Positions 1-8,336 of a stretch of DNA of 30,680 bases are shown here, piece by piece. Under the pieces are notes generated by a model. That model did not search any database and had not been told where the DNA came from. It saw only the letters and a list, made by a program, of their open reading frames with translations. Source of the DNA: DASQFQ01 sp039934455 (lineage in GTDB: Bacteria; Actinomycetota; Thermoleophilia; Solirubrobacterales; Solirubrobacteraceae); contig JBDTMF010000025.1 of assembly GCA_039934455.1 (NCBI GenBank), positions 1 to 30,680 on the forward strand, in the 5' to 3' direction. Position 1 is the stretch's first letter. Each line of letters begins with the position of its first letter. Both the position numbers and the translations under genes were made by a program.

Positions 1-582
1 GACCGCGGCCTGGCGCTGGATCGCGTTGACCATCGCAGCGTTCTCCTCAGGCGGGGTGAGCGGAAGGCAGGCGATATGAACCCGCGCGCGCGCCGGCGGC
101 GCCAATCGCCGCCAGCGTTCGCGGACCTCAGCCAGCACCGCTGCCGCCTCGGGGTCATCGGCGACCTGGTGCGCGTCGGGGCCCGCGAGCAGCAGGTGCG
201 CGTCGGTCGCCGGCAACACCCGCTCGAGAAAGCCATCCAGGATCCCGAGCGGGTCCTTGATGCGATCCCACGGGCCAGCGAGACGACGACTGGGTCGCGG
301 GTCCAGTCCGGTGCCCCGTCGGAGTCCAGGACGGTGGGACGAGCGACGAGCGTCGCCGTCGAGCCATCCGTGCAGTCATAGCTCGGAATCGCGCTCGAGA
401 CTCCGGCGGCGAGACCAAGGTGCTGCAGGATCGCGCGCGCGGCGCCATCAGACATCGGCCGATCCTTCGTCGACGCGGGGTCGATCGCCGGCGTCAAGAT
501 CGACCTCCACCCCGCCCAAGGACTCCGGCAGAGAGGTGTAGCGGCTAAAGACGAAGCAGTGGACACCGGCGAGACGGGGCCT
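1..582 (-). pseudogene. Frameshifted remnant of a GT4 trehalose-synthase-like glycosyltransferase
   Basis: On the minus strand three pieces of one glycosyltransferase appear in two alternating frames. Around 585-541 the frame reads LRPRLAGVHCFVFSR, matching the 'FLRPxxxxxDAxVFSR' stretch of actinobacterial TreT-like GT4 enzymes. From about 500 to 275 another frame reads ILTPAIDPASTKDRP and then AILQHLGL, the family's 'IPPSIDPxSxKN' and following helix. From 270 to 1 the first frame resumes with WDRIKDPLG, HLLLAGPD, VADDPEAAAVL and PPEENAAMVNAIQRQA, the NDP-sugar-binding half. In the first frame a TGA stands at 448-450. At least two shifts, near 505-540 and 271-285, are needed to join the pieces. 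The gene continues beyond the left edge. The catalytic start is missing, so it is called a pseudogene; a sequencing error could explain the shifts but not the foreign sequence upstream. Intact relatives transfer glucose to make trehalose or act on related sugars. Confidence 0.7.
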
Positions 583-718
583 CAGGCACCTCCATGGCGG
601 TCGGGCGCGAGCATCATGACTTCGAGCCGGTCACCAGCGCCTGCGGCGCAAGCGCAGCCGCGAGCGCTCCGACGCCGCCGCCGGCGATCAACACGCGGGA
701 ACGGGTGGGCGTGTTCCC
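582..718 (-). pseudogene. Broken N-terminal copy of an FAD-dependent oxidoreductase
   Basis: Just after the stop of the intact FAD oxidoreductase, a second copy of the same N-terminus appears on the minus strand. From 700 down it reads SRVLIAGGGVGALAAALAPQ, a dinucleotide-binding GxGxxG region. After a one-base shift near 640 it continues GDRLEVMMLAPDRH and stops at 582-584. This parallels the intact neighbour, which reads PRVLIAGGGVAG and then VSVELLAPER at the same spacing. No start codon is obvious, and everything after the first beta-alpha-beta unit is gone, replaced by the GT4 remnant. The likely history is a tandem paralogue whose body was deleted, fusing its 5' end to an unrelated gene. 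Confidence 0.65.
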
Positions 719-726
719 GGGCCGGT

Positions 727-2109
727 CTACCGGGTGCGGGCCAGCTCGCGCTGCCAGCGCGATCGGTGCTGCGCCCAGGCGGCCGGCAGCACGCCGCCGG
801 TAAGGGCGGCGGCGGCGTCCAGGGCGTGGAGCGCCTGCCGGTAGTCGCCCATCTTCGCGTCTTCCTCCGCGAGCAGGAGCGCGAGCTCGAAGGCGTCGTC
901 GCGGTCCGGAGCGGGCGCGCTACGACTCGCTCCGCGGTCCGCCAGCGGCTCGTCGGCGAGGTCCACCGGTCGTGCGTCGGCGAGATACGGCGCGAGGTAG
1001 CGACCAGCGACCTTGCCCGGCGGCCACCACAGCGCTCGCCCCGAGGCCACTCCACGAAGCGTCCGCGCGGTCGTCGCCCCGGTCGGGCCGAAGAGCTCCG
1101 CGCGCAGGTACAGGGGCGCGCCGCCGGTGAGCAGCAGCCCACGCAGCACCGGCCGGAACGGCGCGGCCTCGCGGAGCGCGCCGACAGCCTCGGCGATCGC
1201 CTCGGCGACCGCGTCCGCCTGCTGGGTCGCGAGCCCGCCCTGCTTGATCGGGAACGTCGTGGCGTCGCCGGCGGCATAGACCCCGGCGACGCCGGCCACG
1301 CGCCCGTGGGCATCGACGGGCAGGAAGCCGTCGCGGTCGGCGGGCAGGCCATCCAGGTGCGGGCCCGACAGCTGGGGCAGCGCCACCACGGCGTCGGCCT
1401 CAAGCGGCTCGGCGCCGTCGAGGATGAGGCGGCCGTCCCGGGCTGCCAGGGGCCGCGCGCCCGTCTCGAGCTCGATGCCCCGGGCCGCGAGCATGTCGCG
1501 GACGGCGGTGCCGGCAGCGGCGCCGAAGATCCAGAGCGGCTCGCTCTCCGGGGTCACCACCGTGATTTCCACATCGGAGACCCCACGGTTGCGCAGCTCG
1601 ACGGATGCCATCACGGCAAGCTCGTAGACCGGCAGCGACCACGTGGCTCCGGCCGGCAGCGTGAAGGCCAGGCGCCTGAACTCGCCGCGCGCCACAGCGT
1701 CGAGCAGATCTTCGAGCGCCGGCGCGTCCCGCGGACCGGCGAACGTCAGAGCGCCCGGCACCGCCGCCCGCGAGACGGCGCCGACGGCCACCACGAGGAC
1801 GTCGTAGGGGATCGCCTCGCCGGAGGGGGCGGCGACGACGATGCGATGCTCAGCGTCGACCGCGCTCACCGCGCCGCGGTGCAGCCCGCCGCCGAAGCGC
1901 CGAACGAGCTCACCCAGATCCAAGGCCGCGGGGCCGCCAAAGCCGAACGGGGCCGCGACAGAGGAGGGCCGGTGGATGAACGCGCGCTCGGGCGCGAGCA
2001 GCTCGACCGAGACCTGCTCACCGACAAGGTGGCTCAGAGCGAGCAGCGTCTCGACGCCGGCGACACCGCCGCCGGCGATCAGGACCCGTGGGCGATCAGT
2101 GGTGGTCAC
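727..2109 (-). CDS. FAD-dependent NDH-2/sulfide:quinone-reductase-like oxidoreductase
   Basis: A flavoprotein of about 460 residues in the pyridine-nucleotide/disulfide oxidoreductase superfamily. The N-terminus has the FAD dinucleotide fold (RVLIAGGGVAGVE, residues 8-20), followed by LLAPERAFIHRPSSVA, typical of the NDH-2/SQR branch. Near the middle VYAAGDATTFPIKQGG is the second FAD-contact motif (xGD plus FPxKQGGLAxQQ), as in FAD oxidoreductases found next to actinobacterial stress genes. The CxxC redox pair of classical disulfide reductases is not visible, so the substrate (quinone, sulfide or other) is not set. The GTG at 2109 is preferred to the ATG at 2151. The family fold begins within ten residues, and a TACGGT -10-like box ends 6 bases upstream, fitting a leaderless message. 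It probably acts at the inner face of the membrane. Confidence 0.85.
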   Translation of the reverse strand: MTTTDRPRVLIAGGGVAGVETLLALSHLVGEQVSVELLAPERAFIHRPSSVAAPFGFGGPAALDLGELVRRFGGGLHRGAVSAVDAEHRIVVAAPSGEAIPYDVLVVAVGAVSRAAVPGALTFAGPRDAPALEDLLDAVARGEFRRLAFTLPAGATWSLPVYELAVMASVELRNRGVSDVEITVVTPESEPLWIFGAAAGTAVRDMLAARGIELETGARPLAARDGRLILDGAEPLEADAVVALPQLSGPHLDGLPADRDGFLPVDAHGRVAGVAGVYAAGDATTFPIKQGGLATQQADAVAEAIAEAVGALREAAPFRPVLRGLLLTGGAPLYLRAELFGPTGATTARTLRGVASGRALWWPPGKVAGRYLAPYLADARPVDLADEPLADRGASRSAPAPDRDDAFELALLLAEEDAKMGDYRQALHALDAAAALTGGVLPAAWAQHRSRWQRELARTR

Positions 2110-2115
2110 GAGCCG

Positions 2116-2121
2116 ACCGTA
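2116..2121 (-). promoter_or_regulatory. Putative -10 box TACGGT for the FAD oxidoreductase (leaderless)
   Basis: On the minus strand TACGGT matches the TANNNT consensus and ends 6 bases before the GTG at 2109, the spacing expected when transcription starts at the start codon. No convincing -35 is visible. The same hexamer stands before the SARP gene (8337-8342). Confidence 0.4.
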
Positions 2122-2479
2122 CGCGCGTCGCGGGCGGGCGGCATCGGGCAAAACGCCTGAGCCATCTCAGTAGTTGCCCGCGAACGGGCGTGACCGCTCG
2201 GGGCTGCGCGCGCCGGGGCGGTTGATGGGGCGGCGAGAACTCGGCGGCGTATGCGCTTGTTGGCTATCGGCCCGGAAGGGAGTAAAGTGGGTGGCCGGCG
2301 AACTCTGCGGGCAGGACTTCAGCCTCGGAGCCGACAGCCACCGAAGCGCGACCGCGCCGAGGAGCGGAGCTTGAGGCCATGATCGAGACCCGCGGGGCCA
2401 AGCTGCTGATTCACGCGTCTGGGTCTCGTTCCCTCTTCCTCTCGCGCGCCACCTCCACGAGGGTTGGGAGGTCTCGGCA
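2122..2479. other. Intergenic stretch with no recognised gene
   Basis: Between the FAD oxidoreductase promoter and the small HTH-like gene. Short open frames exist on both strands but none has a good ribosome binding site with a protein-like composition. The end, about 2461-2479, supplies the GGGAG ribosome binding site of the next gene. Nothing else could be assigned. Confidence 0.4.
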
Positions 2480-2791
2480 ATGCAACCGCATCTCACCGTG
2501 AACGGAGCACCCACCCCACAACCGCCAGCGTCGACGTTCGTCACGGCGCCGGCGGTGCCGCAGCGTTCGGCGCGTCGAGCGACCGCGCGTCGCGCCAGCA
2601 ACCGTCGCGCCACCGCGCGACTGCGCACAGACCACATCGAGGACCGCATCATCGACTACCTGGACCACCACCCGCTCAGCACGACCGGCGACCTCGCCAA
2701 GGGGTTGAACGCCGACCGCGCCAAGGTCGCCGCAGGGCGCTCGCACATCGCGAGGGCCGGCGAGACGACGAAGGACCAGGCGGCCAGATGA
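2480..2791 (+). CDS. Small basic protein with a winged-helix-like C-terminal half
   Basis: 103 residues. GGGAG at 2466-2470 lies 9 bases before the ATG. The first 50 residues are proline/alanine-rich and then strongly basic (repeated RRATARRASN-like arginine runs), likely disordered and nucleic-acid binding. From about residue 52 the sequence IEDRIIDYLDHHP-LSTTGDLAKGLN-ADRAKVAAGRSHIARAGE has the helix-turn-helix-wing spacing of MarR/ArsR-type regulators. The pattern 'I..YL..HP.ST.GDLAKGL' recurs in short actinobacterial DNA-binding proteins. Its stop overlaps the next start (ATGA), so the two are translationally coupled. Function is inferred from the fold only; it may be a DNA-binding switch or a chromatin-like protein. 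Confidence 0.65.
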   Translation: MQPHLTVNGAPTPQPPASTFVTAPAVPQRSARRATARRASNRRATARLRTDHIEDRIIDYLDHHPLSTTGDLAKGLNADRAKVAAGRSHIARAGETTKDQAAR

Positions 2792-3045
2792 CCGTTGCTC
2801 ACATGCTCCACAACCACATCACCTCCGATGCGTCCGGCTCCGACCGAGATCGCGGGCCGACCATCACAGCCACGCTGGATGACGGCCCACTCCAAGGCAT
2901 CCGCATCGAGGCCCAGGTCCTCGAAGGGCGCCCGCCGAGCACGGTCGATGTCTCTGCCGAGGACGGCAGCACATGCCGCTACTGCCTCGCGGACTGGGCC
3001 CAGAGCGGTCCAACCGCGATCTACACGTTCCTCTATCGCGTGTAA
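2788..3045 (+). CDS. Small hypothetical protein coupled to the HTH-like gene
   Basis: 85 residues starting at the ATG that overlaps the upstream stop (ATGA at 2788-2791). It is acidic to neutral and contains ITATLDDGPLQGIRIEAQVL, EGRPPSTVDV and a short CRYC pair followed by LADWAQSGPTAIYTFLYRV. The predicted fold is mainly beta strand. The ending in alternating hydrophobic residues and the coupling to a small HTH-like protein resemble paired small genes in Solirubrobacter-type genomes, but no family name can be given. The CxxC-like CRYC could bind metal or be incidental. Upstream in the same frame there is open sequence back to 2464, but that part is out of frame with the better-supported 2480 gene. 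Confidence 0.6.
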   Translation: MTVAHMLHNHITSDASGSDRDRGPTITATLDDGPLQGIRIEAQVLEGRPPSTVDVSAEDGSTCRYCLADWAQSGPTAIYTFLYRV

Positions 3046-3224
3046 GCCTTCCCTGGGAGCGCCCGCTCGGAGCACACCGATCTCGGCATCGCCTCGATCT
3101 ACTGCAAAGGCGACCTCGCCCCGCGTGGATTGAGAGCCCACACGCGGAAATGGGACGCTGTGCAATCCCGCCGTTTCCAGTTCCGCCGAATTTCGGAGCG
3201 ATGGCGCGCGGAGCAGTCGGGCGT

Positions 3225-6200
3225 ATGCTGGGTTCGCCCGGTCGGGAAGGGTCGGGCGCACGCGTGCCTGGCCCCACCATCGGAACCCAGTTGGGGAGTT
3301 ACCGGATCGAGGCGCTCCTCGGTCGCGGCGGCATGGGCGTGGTGTATCGCGCCGACGACCTGCGCTTGGGGCGCAAGGTGGCGCTGAAGCTGCTGGCGTC
3401 GCACGTGACCGAGGATGCGCGCTTTCGCTCGCGGTTCCTGGTGGAGTCTCGACTGGCCGCGTCGATTGATCACGCGGGCATCGTGCCGATCTATGAGGCA
3501 GGCGAGAGCGATGGCCAGCTGTACATCGCGATGCGCTACGTCGAAGGCACCGACCTCGGTTCGCTGCTGCATCGCGAGGGTCCGTTGGAGCCACAGCGCG
3601 CGGTCGGGCTGGTCGCGCAGCTCGGCTACGCGCTCGACGCGGCGCATGCGCGGGGCCTGGCCCATCGCGACGTCAAGCCGAGCAACGCGCTGATCGCCAT
3701 GGAGGGCGCCGAAGAGCACGTCTACCTCGCCGACTTCGGACTGACCGAGCGCATCGCGACGGCCGGCGGCGTCACGGCCGGCGACCGGCTCGTGGGCACG
3801 GTTGATTACCTCGCGCCCGAGCGCATCGCCGGCGAGCCAGCCGACGGCCGCGCCGACCTCTATTCGCTGGGGTGCGTGCTGTGCGAGGCGTTGACCGGCG
3901 AGGTGCCGTTCCCGCGCGACTCGGAAGTAGCGGCGATCTACGCGCACCTCGAGGAGGACCCGCCGCGCGTCAGCGAGCGCCGCGCCGGCGTGCCGGTCGC
4001 CCTCGACGACGTGGTCTCCCGCGCGATGGCCAAGGATCCCGAGCGCCGCTGGCAGTCAGGAGCCGAGCTCGCCGCCGCGGCACGGGCGGCGCTGGCGCCG
4101 CCGGCTGCGGATGCGCCCGCGCAAGCCGTACGCGTCCGTCGACGACCGCCGCGCCGGCTTGCGGCTCCTGCCGCGGCGGTCCTGGCAGCGCTCGCGCTGG
4201 TCTCGGTAATGCTCGTCGTTCGCTCTGGCGCGGGCGGCGATCTGGCGATCGCCGACGCCGACGCCGTTGCGGTGATCGACCCGGGCAAGCACTCGCTGCT
4301 CGCCGATATCCCGGTCGGCTCATCCCCCTCCCAGGTGACCGCGGGCGCCGGCGCGCTGTGGGTCGCCAACGAGGCCGGCGGGACCGTCTCGCGGCTCGAC
4401 CGGCGCACGCGCGCGGTGAGCCAGACGATCACTGTGGGGAACGGCCCGACGGCGGTAGCCGTCGGCGCCGGCGGCGTCTGGGTGGTCAACACCCTCGACG
4501 GGACGCTCAAGTGGATCTCGCCGGCCACCAACGAGGTGGTCAGGACCATTCCCGCCGGCAACAGCCCGAGCGGCGTGTGCGTCACCGCCGGCGCCGTGTG
4601 GGTCGCCAGCACCTATGACCGCAGCATCGTGCGCTTCGACCCCGTGAAGCTGCGCACGACGACCACCAGTCTCGACGACCAGCCGACCCATCTGGCGTGC
4701 GGAGGGGGCTCGGTGTGGGCCACCAGCCAGTCCTCCGGGACGGTCACCCAGCTGAGTCCTGGGCGGAGCCGCGCCGCGGTGATGCGGCGCATCAGCGTCG
4801 GGCGCAGCCCGAATGGCCTCGCGTGGGAACACGGTGCGCTGTGGGTGGCCAACACCGAAGACGGGACGGTGTCGCGCATCGACGGCCGCAGCGGCGTCCA
4901 GACCGCGGTGATCGGGCTGGGGAGCCAGAGCGGTCCGACCAGCGTCGTCGCCGCCGCGGGCGGCGTATGGGTCGCCAACGAGCGCGCGGGCACCGTGGCC
5001 CGCATCGATGCCGCTCGAAACCGCGTCGCCCAGACGCTGAAGACGGGCAACCACCCGCAGGGCCTGGTCGTCGTCGACGGCGCGCTGTGGGTGAGTGTTC
5101 GCGCGACCGGTGCGCAGCACCGCGGCGGCACGCTGCGCATCTTGCATATCAAGGGCGAGACCCTCAGACCGACCGCCGCCGCCTTGGATCCCGCGGCCGA
5201 CTACGAAGGATGGGAGGCCCTCAGCCTCACCAACGACGGGCTCGTGGCCTTCCGGCGCGTCGGCGGCGAGCAGTCGAGCACGCTGGCGCCCGACCTGGCC
5301 GTGTCGGTGGCGGCGCCAACCGACGGGGGTCGCACCTACGCCTTCCAGCTGCGCCGCGGGCGGCGCTATTCCACGGGCGCCGCGGTGAAGGCGTCCGACG
5401 TCCGCCGCGGCCTGGAGCGCGTCCTGCGCCTGAACCGGGCTCTCGCCGCGTACTACACCGGGATTCGTGGCGCCCGGCGCTGCCTGGGACGGCGGGCGCC
5501 CTGCGACCTGTCCTCCGGCATCCGGATCGACGACGCCGCCGGCACGATCACGTTCCGGCTGACCGCGGCCGACCCGGACTTCCTGGACAAGCTGGCATTG
5601 CCCAGCGCCGTCGCGGTCGCGCCCGGCGTGGAGCTCCCCGCGCGCCGGCCGGTGCCCGCCACCGGCCCGTACATGGTCGCCGGGCTCAGCGCCCACGGAC
5701 CGCTGCGGCTGGTGCGCAACCCGCGCTTCCAACCCGTCGACGGCCGGCCCGACGGCTATCCCGACGCGATCACCATCGACTGCTGTGCGGACGGGCAACT
5801 GGCATTCGACGCCGTGGAGCAGGGACGCGCGGATCTCGTCGGCGCGGACTTCGGCCTGAACTCCAACCTGCACCGCCGGATCGAGGCGATCGCCACCCGC
5901 TACGCCGGCCAGCTGCACTCCACGCCGACACCCGGAACGGTCTACGCCTTCCTGAACACCCACACGCCCCCGTTCGACGACCTCGACGTGCGGCGTGCCC
6001 TGAATTACGCCGTCGATCGGAGCGCCTTCGTGGCCAGCCAGGGAGGCGACCACTACGCGCAGGCCACGTGCCAGTTCCTGCCCGCGAGCTTCCCCGGCCA
6101 CCGGCCCTACTGCCCGTATACGGCCAACGCCGGTGGTGGCCGGCCGTGGAGTGCCCCCGATCTCGCGCGCGCCCGGCGCCTGATCGCCCGCTCGCACACC

Positions 6201-6707
6201 CGCGGGATGCGGGTCACCGTGTTCGCACCACCGGTCGCTCCTTTGAATCCCTGGTCGCGCCTGCTCGTGAAGCTGCTCAAGCGGCTGGGCTACCGGGCCA
6301 CGCTGCGCGTCCTGCCCAGGGACGCCTTCTTCGCCCGCATCCAGGACTCGCGTCGCCGGGTGCAGACGGGCCTCTACGGGTGGTTCCCCGACTACCCGGC
6401 GGCCTCGAACATGCTGCAGGTGCTGCGCTGTGACGCGTTCCACCCGGCGTCCCCCGGCCTGAACAACAACCTCTCGGCGTTCTGCGACCACCGCGCCGAC
6501 CAGCTCGCCCAGCGCGCCTCCGAGCTGCCCGCCGACGACGCCCGCGCCGACGCGCTCTGGGCCGCGGTCGACAGGCGGGTCACCGACCAGGCCGCCACGT
6601 TGCCGCTGCTCGCCCAGAATTCGGTCAAATTCGTCTCCCGCCGGGTCCGCAACTTCCAGTACGGCCAGCAGGGCGGCGTCCTCTACGACCAGCTGTGGGT
6701 GCGCTGA
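3225..6707 (+). CDS. PknB-type Ser/Thr kinase fused to a YVTN propeller and a family-5 solute-binding domain
   Basis: About 1160 residues. The kinase (about 25-290) is complete: glycine loop GRGGMGVVY (33-41), VALK lysine at 55, HRDVKPSN (147-154), DFG (170-172), APE (197-199) and DLYSLGCVL (211-219). It should be active in the cytoplasm. A basic stretch and one membrane helix follow (about 311-332). Outside lies a seven-blade propeller (about 345-640), each blade marked by LWVAN/VWVVN-type motifs spaced 40-45 residues. Last is an SBP_bac_5 peptide/nickel-type binding domain (about 645-1160) with GRTYAFQLRRG, ASDVRRGLERVL, ATGPYMV and FLNTHTPPFDDLDVRRALNYAV. The natural reading is a transmembrane sensor that binds an extracellular solute and signals by phosphorylation. 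Start is uncertain: ATG 3201, ATG 3225 and GTG 3264 are all possible. TATGCT at 3224-3229 looks like a -10 box, and GGAAGGG at 3245-3251 would serve the GTG. Its stop is 9 bases from the convergent SARP gene. Confidence 0.9.
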   Translation: MLGSPGREGSGARVPGPTIGTQLGSYRIEALLGRGGMGVVYRADDLRLGRKVALKLLASHVTEDARFRSRFLVESRLAASIDHAGIVPIYEAGESDGQLYIAMRYVEGTDLGSLLHREGPLEPQRAVGLVAQLGYALDAAHARGLAHRDVKPSNALIAMEGAEEHVYLADFGLTERIATAGGVTAGDRLVGTVDYLAPERIAGEPADGRADLYSLGCVLCEALTGEVPFPRDSEVAAIYAHLEEDPPRVSERRAGVPVALDDVVSRAMAKDPERRWQSGAELAAAARAALAPPAADAPAQAVRVRRRPPRRLAAPAAAVLAALALVSVMLVVRSGAGGDLAIADADAVAVIDPGKHSLLADIPVGSSPSQVTAGAGALWVANEAGGTVSRLDRRTRAVSQTITVGNGPTAVAVGAGGVWVVNTLDGTLKWISPATNEVVRTIPAGNSPSGVCVTAGAVWVASTYDRSIVRFDPVKLRTTTTSLDDQPTHLACGGGSVWATSQSSGTVTQLSPGRSRAAVMRRISVGRSPNGLAWEHGALWVANTEDGTVSRIDGRSGVQTAVIGLGSQSGPTSVVAAAGGVWVANERAGTVARIDAARNRVAQTLKTGNHPQGLVVVDGALWVSVRATGAQHRGGTLRILHIKGETLRPTAAALDPAADYEGWEALSLTNDGLVAFRRVGGEQSSTLAPDLAVSVAAPTDGGRTYAFQLRRGRRYSTGAAVKASDVRRGLERVLRLNRALAAYYTGIRGARRCLGRRAPCDLSSGIRIDDAAGTITFRLTAADPDFLDKLALPSAVAVAPGVELPARRPVPATGPYMVAGLSAHGPLRLVRNPRFQPVDGRPDGYPDAITIDCCADGQLAFDAVEQGRADLVGADFGLNSNLHRRIEAIATRYAGQLHSTPTPGTVYAFLNTHTPPFDDLDVRRALNYAVDRSAFVASQGGDHYAQATCQFLPASFPGHRPYCPYTANAGGGRPWSAPDLARARRLIARSHTRGMRVTVFAPPVAPLNPWSRLLVKLLKRLGYRATLRVLPRDAFFARIQDSRRRVQTGLYGWFPDYPAASNMLQVLRCDAFHPASPGLNNNLSAFCDHRADQLAQRASELPADDARADALWAAVDRRVTDQAATLPLLAQNSVKFVSRRVRNFQYGQQGGVLYDQLWVR

Positions 6708-6716
6708 GCGCCGGCG

Positions 6717-8321
6717 TCAGCCCGCCGACCAGGTGAAGCGGGTGAGCGCGCGCGGCGGGGCGAGCCCACCCGGTCGCAGCCCGCGGCGGATGAACACGAC
6801 CGGAGCCGTGGCGCTCCGGGCGATCTCGACGCGGGCGGCACCCAGGCCTTCGCGGGCGAAGCGGTCCGAGAGCCCGACGACCACCAGCGCGGCGCGCTCG
6901 GCTGCCTCGATGATGCCGGCCGTGCCCGGGGCGACGAGCACCGGCTCGGCCGTGATCTCGAGTCCGCGCTGCAGCGCGATCGAGGCATGGCCGAGCAGCC
7001 GGCTCGCGTCGCGGCGGCCCGTGCGCGGATCGCCGCGGGCACCGATGAGGTGCAGTGGGATCCCGGTCGCCCCGGCGAACCAGGCGCCGAGCTCCACTGC
7101 AGCCCAGTCGTGCTCGTGTCCCCCGAAGGGCACCATCACGGCCCGGTCGCCGGCGACGCCGAGACGCCGTGCCCCCGCGAGGAGCGCGACGTCGCCGGGC
7201 GCCGCGGCGAGCAGCGCCGCGAGGTCGTCGGTGGGCAGGCCATCGCTGAGCAGCGCTTGCGGCGCGTCGAGCAGCATCAGCGCCACGTCCTCCTCGCCGG
7301 CCAGCCGGCCAGCGTCGGCGCTCGCGTCGGTCGACGTGAAGGCGGCCACGCGGGCCGCTACGCCGCGCTGCGCCGCGGTCGCCCGCACGCCGTTCAGACG
7401 GGCCGTGCGTTCGGCGAGCTCTCCCTCGTCGTGCACCAGCGCGGCGATCACCAGCTCTTGGCCGCCGCCGGCCGCGAGCTGCGACGCCAGCCCCACGAGC
7501 GGGTCGAGCGTGACGTCCTGGCGCGCCAGGACGAGGATGGTTCGCGCCACCGGCCGGGGAGCCGGTCGGCCCACCATCAGGCTCACGTCCTGGGCCAGGA
7601 TCCGTCGCTCGAGATCGTGCAGCTCCGGTCCCGGCTCGAGCCCGATCTCCTCGACCAACCTGCGGCGCGCCGCACGATAGGTCTCCAGCGCATCCGCCTG
7701 CCGCCCGTCGCGGTAGAGCGCGAGCATGAGCTGGCCGCACAGCCGCTCGCGCAACGGGTGCTCGAGGACGAGCGCCTGCAGCTCACCGGCCAGCTGCGCG
7801 TGGTCGCCGAGCGCGAGCTGCGCCTCGACGCGCAGCTCAGTCGCCGCGAGGCGCAGCTCCTCCAGACGGACGATCGCCGCCTGGGCGAACTGCGCGTAGC
7901 TGAAGTCCGCCAGCGGCGGGCCGCGCCACAACGCCAGCGCCTCGCGCAGGCTCTCGACGGCGGCGCCGGGAGCCTCACGGGCAAGCGCCGCTCCGCCGGC
8001 CTCGACGAGGGCCTCGAAGCGCCGCAGGTCCAGCTGCTCGGGCGCCAGCGCCATCGCATACCCCGGCGGCCGCGTCACGAGCAGCTTGCCGGCCGGACCC
8101 AGGGCACGACGCAGCTGCGAGACGCGAACGCGCAGCGCCGCAGAGCCGGCCTCGGGCGGTTCGTCGCCCCACAGCTCGTCGATGAGCCGATCGGTCGAGA
8201 CCGCCTCGCCGACGTGCAGCAACAGGATCGCAAGCAGCGCCCGCTGCCTTGCGCCGGTGAGGCTGACGAGCTGTCCTCCCTGCGCCACCTCGAGCGGTCC
8301 CAAGATCCGGAAGTCCGTCAT
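6717..8321 (-). CDS. SARP/AfsR-type transcription regulator with universal-stress-like C-terminus
   Basis: About 534 residues. Residues 1-95 form an OmpR-like winged helix (FRILGPLEV, GARQRALLAILLLH, DRLIDELWGDEPP, LRVRVSQLRRALG). Residues about 100-245 are the bacterial transcriptional activation domain, with LALWRGPPLADF, EHPLRERLCGQLMLALYRDGRQADAL and ETYRAARRRLVEEIGLEPGPEL. This pair defines Streptomyces antibiotic regulatory proteins. The remaining 270 residues lack the usual NB-ARC ATPase. They hold two weakly similar alpha/beta halves: TILVLARQDVTLDPLVGLASQLA in the first, then AVMVPFGGHEHDWAAVELGAWFA, IEAAERAALVVVGLS and ATAPVVFIRRG. This resembles tandem UspA domains like those at the end of some antiporters. 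ATG 8321 is preferred to GTG 8327. It is probably autoregulated through the heptamers at 8351-8379. Confidence 0.87.
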   Translation of the reverse strand: MTDFRILGPLEVAQGGQLVSLTGARQRALLAILLLHVGEAVSTDRLIDELWGDEPPEAGSAALRVRVSQLRRALGPAGKLLVTRPPGYAMALAPEQLDLRRFEALVEAGGAALAREAPGAAVESLREALALWRGPPLADFSYAQFAQAAIVRLEELRLAATELRVEAQLALGDHAQLAGELQALVLEHPLRERLCGQLMLALYRDGRQADALETYRAARRRLVEEIGLEPGPELHDLERRILAQDVSLMVGRPAPRPVARTILVLARQDVTLDPLVGLASQLAAGGGQELVIAALVHDEGELAERTARLNGVRATAAQRGVAARVAAFTSTDASADAGRLAGEEDVALMLLDAPQALLSDGLPTDDLAALLAAAPGDVALLAGARRLGVAGDRAVMVPFGGHEHDWAAVELGAWFAGATGIPLHLIGARGDPRTGRRDASRLLGHASIALQRGLEITAEPVLVAPGTAGIIEAAERAALVVVGLSDRFAREGLGAARVEIARSATAPVVFIRRGLRPGGLAPPRALTRFTWSAG

Positions 8322-8336
8322 GGCCACTGGCCGCCG

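Noticed and set aside
559..2160. 533-codon plus-strand frame
   Set aside because: Arg/Gly/His-rich antisense of the FAD oxidoreductase, with no domain and no ribosome binding site.
4320..6491. 723-codon minus-strand frame
   Set aside because: Antisense of the kinase fusion; repetitive Val-Gly-Asp-Pro composition produced by the blade repeats on the other strand.
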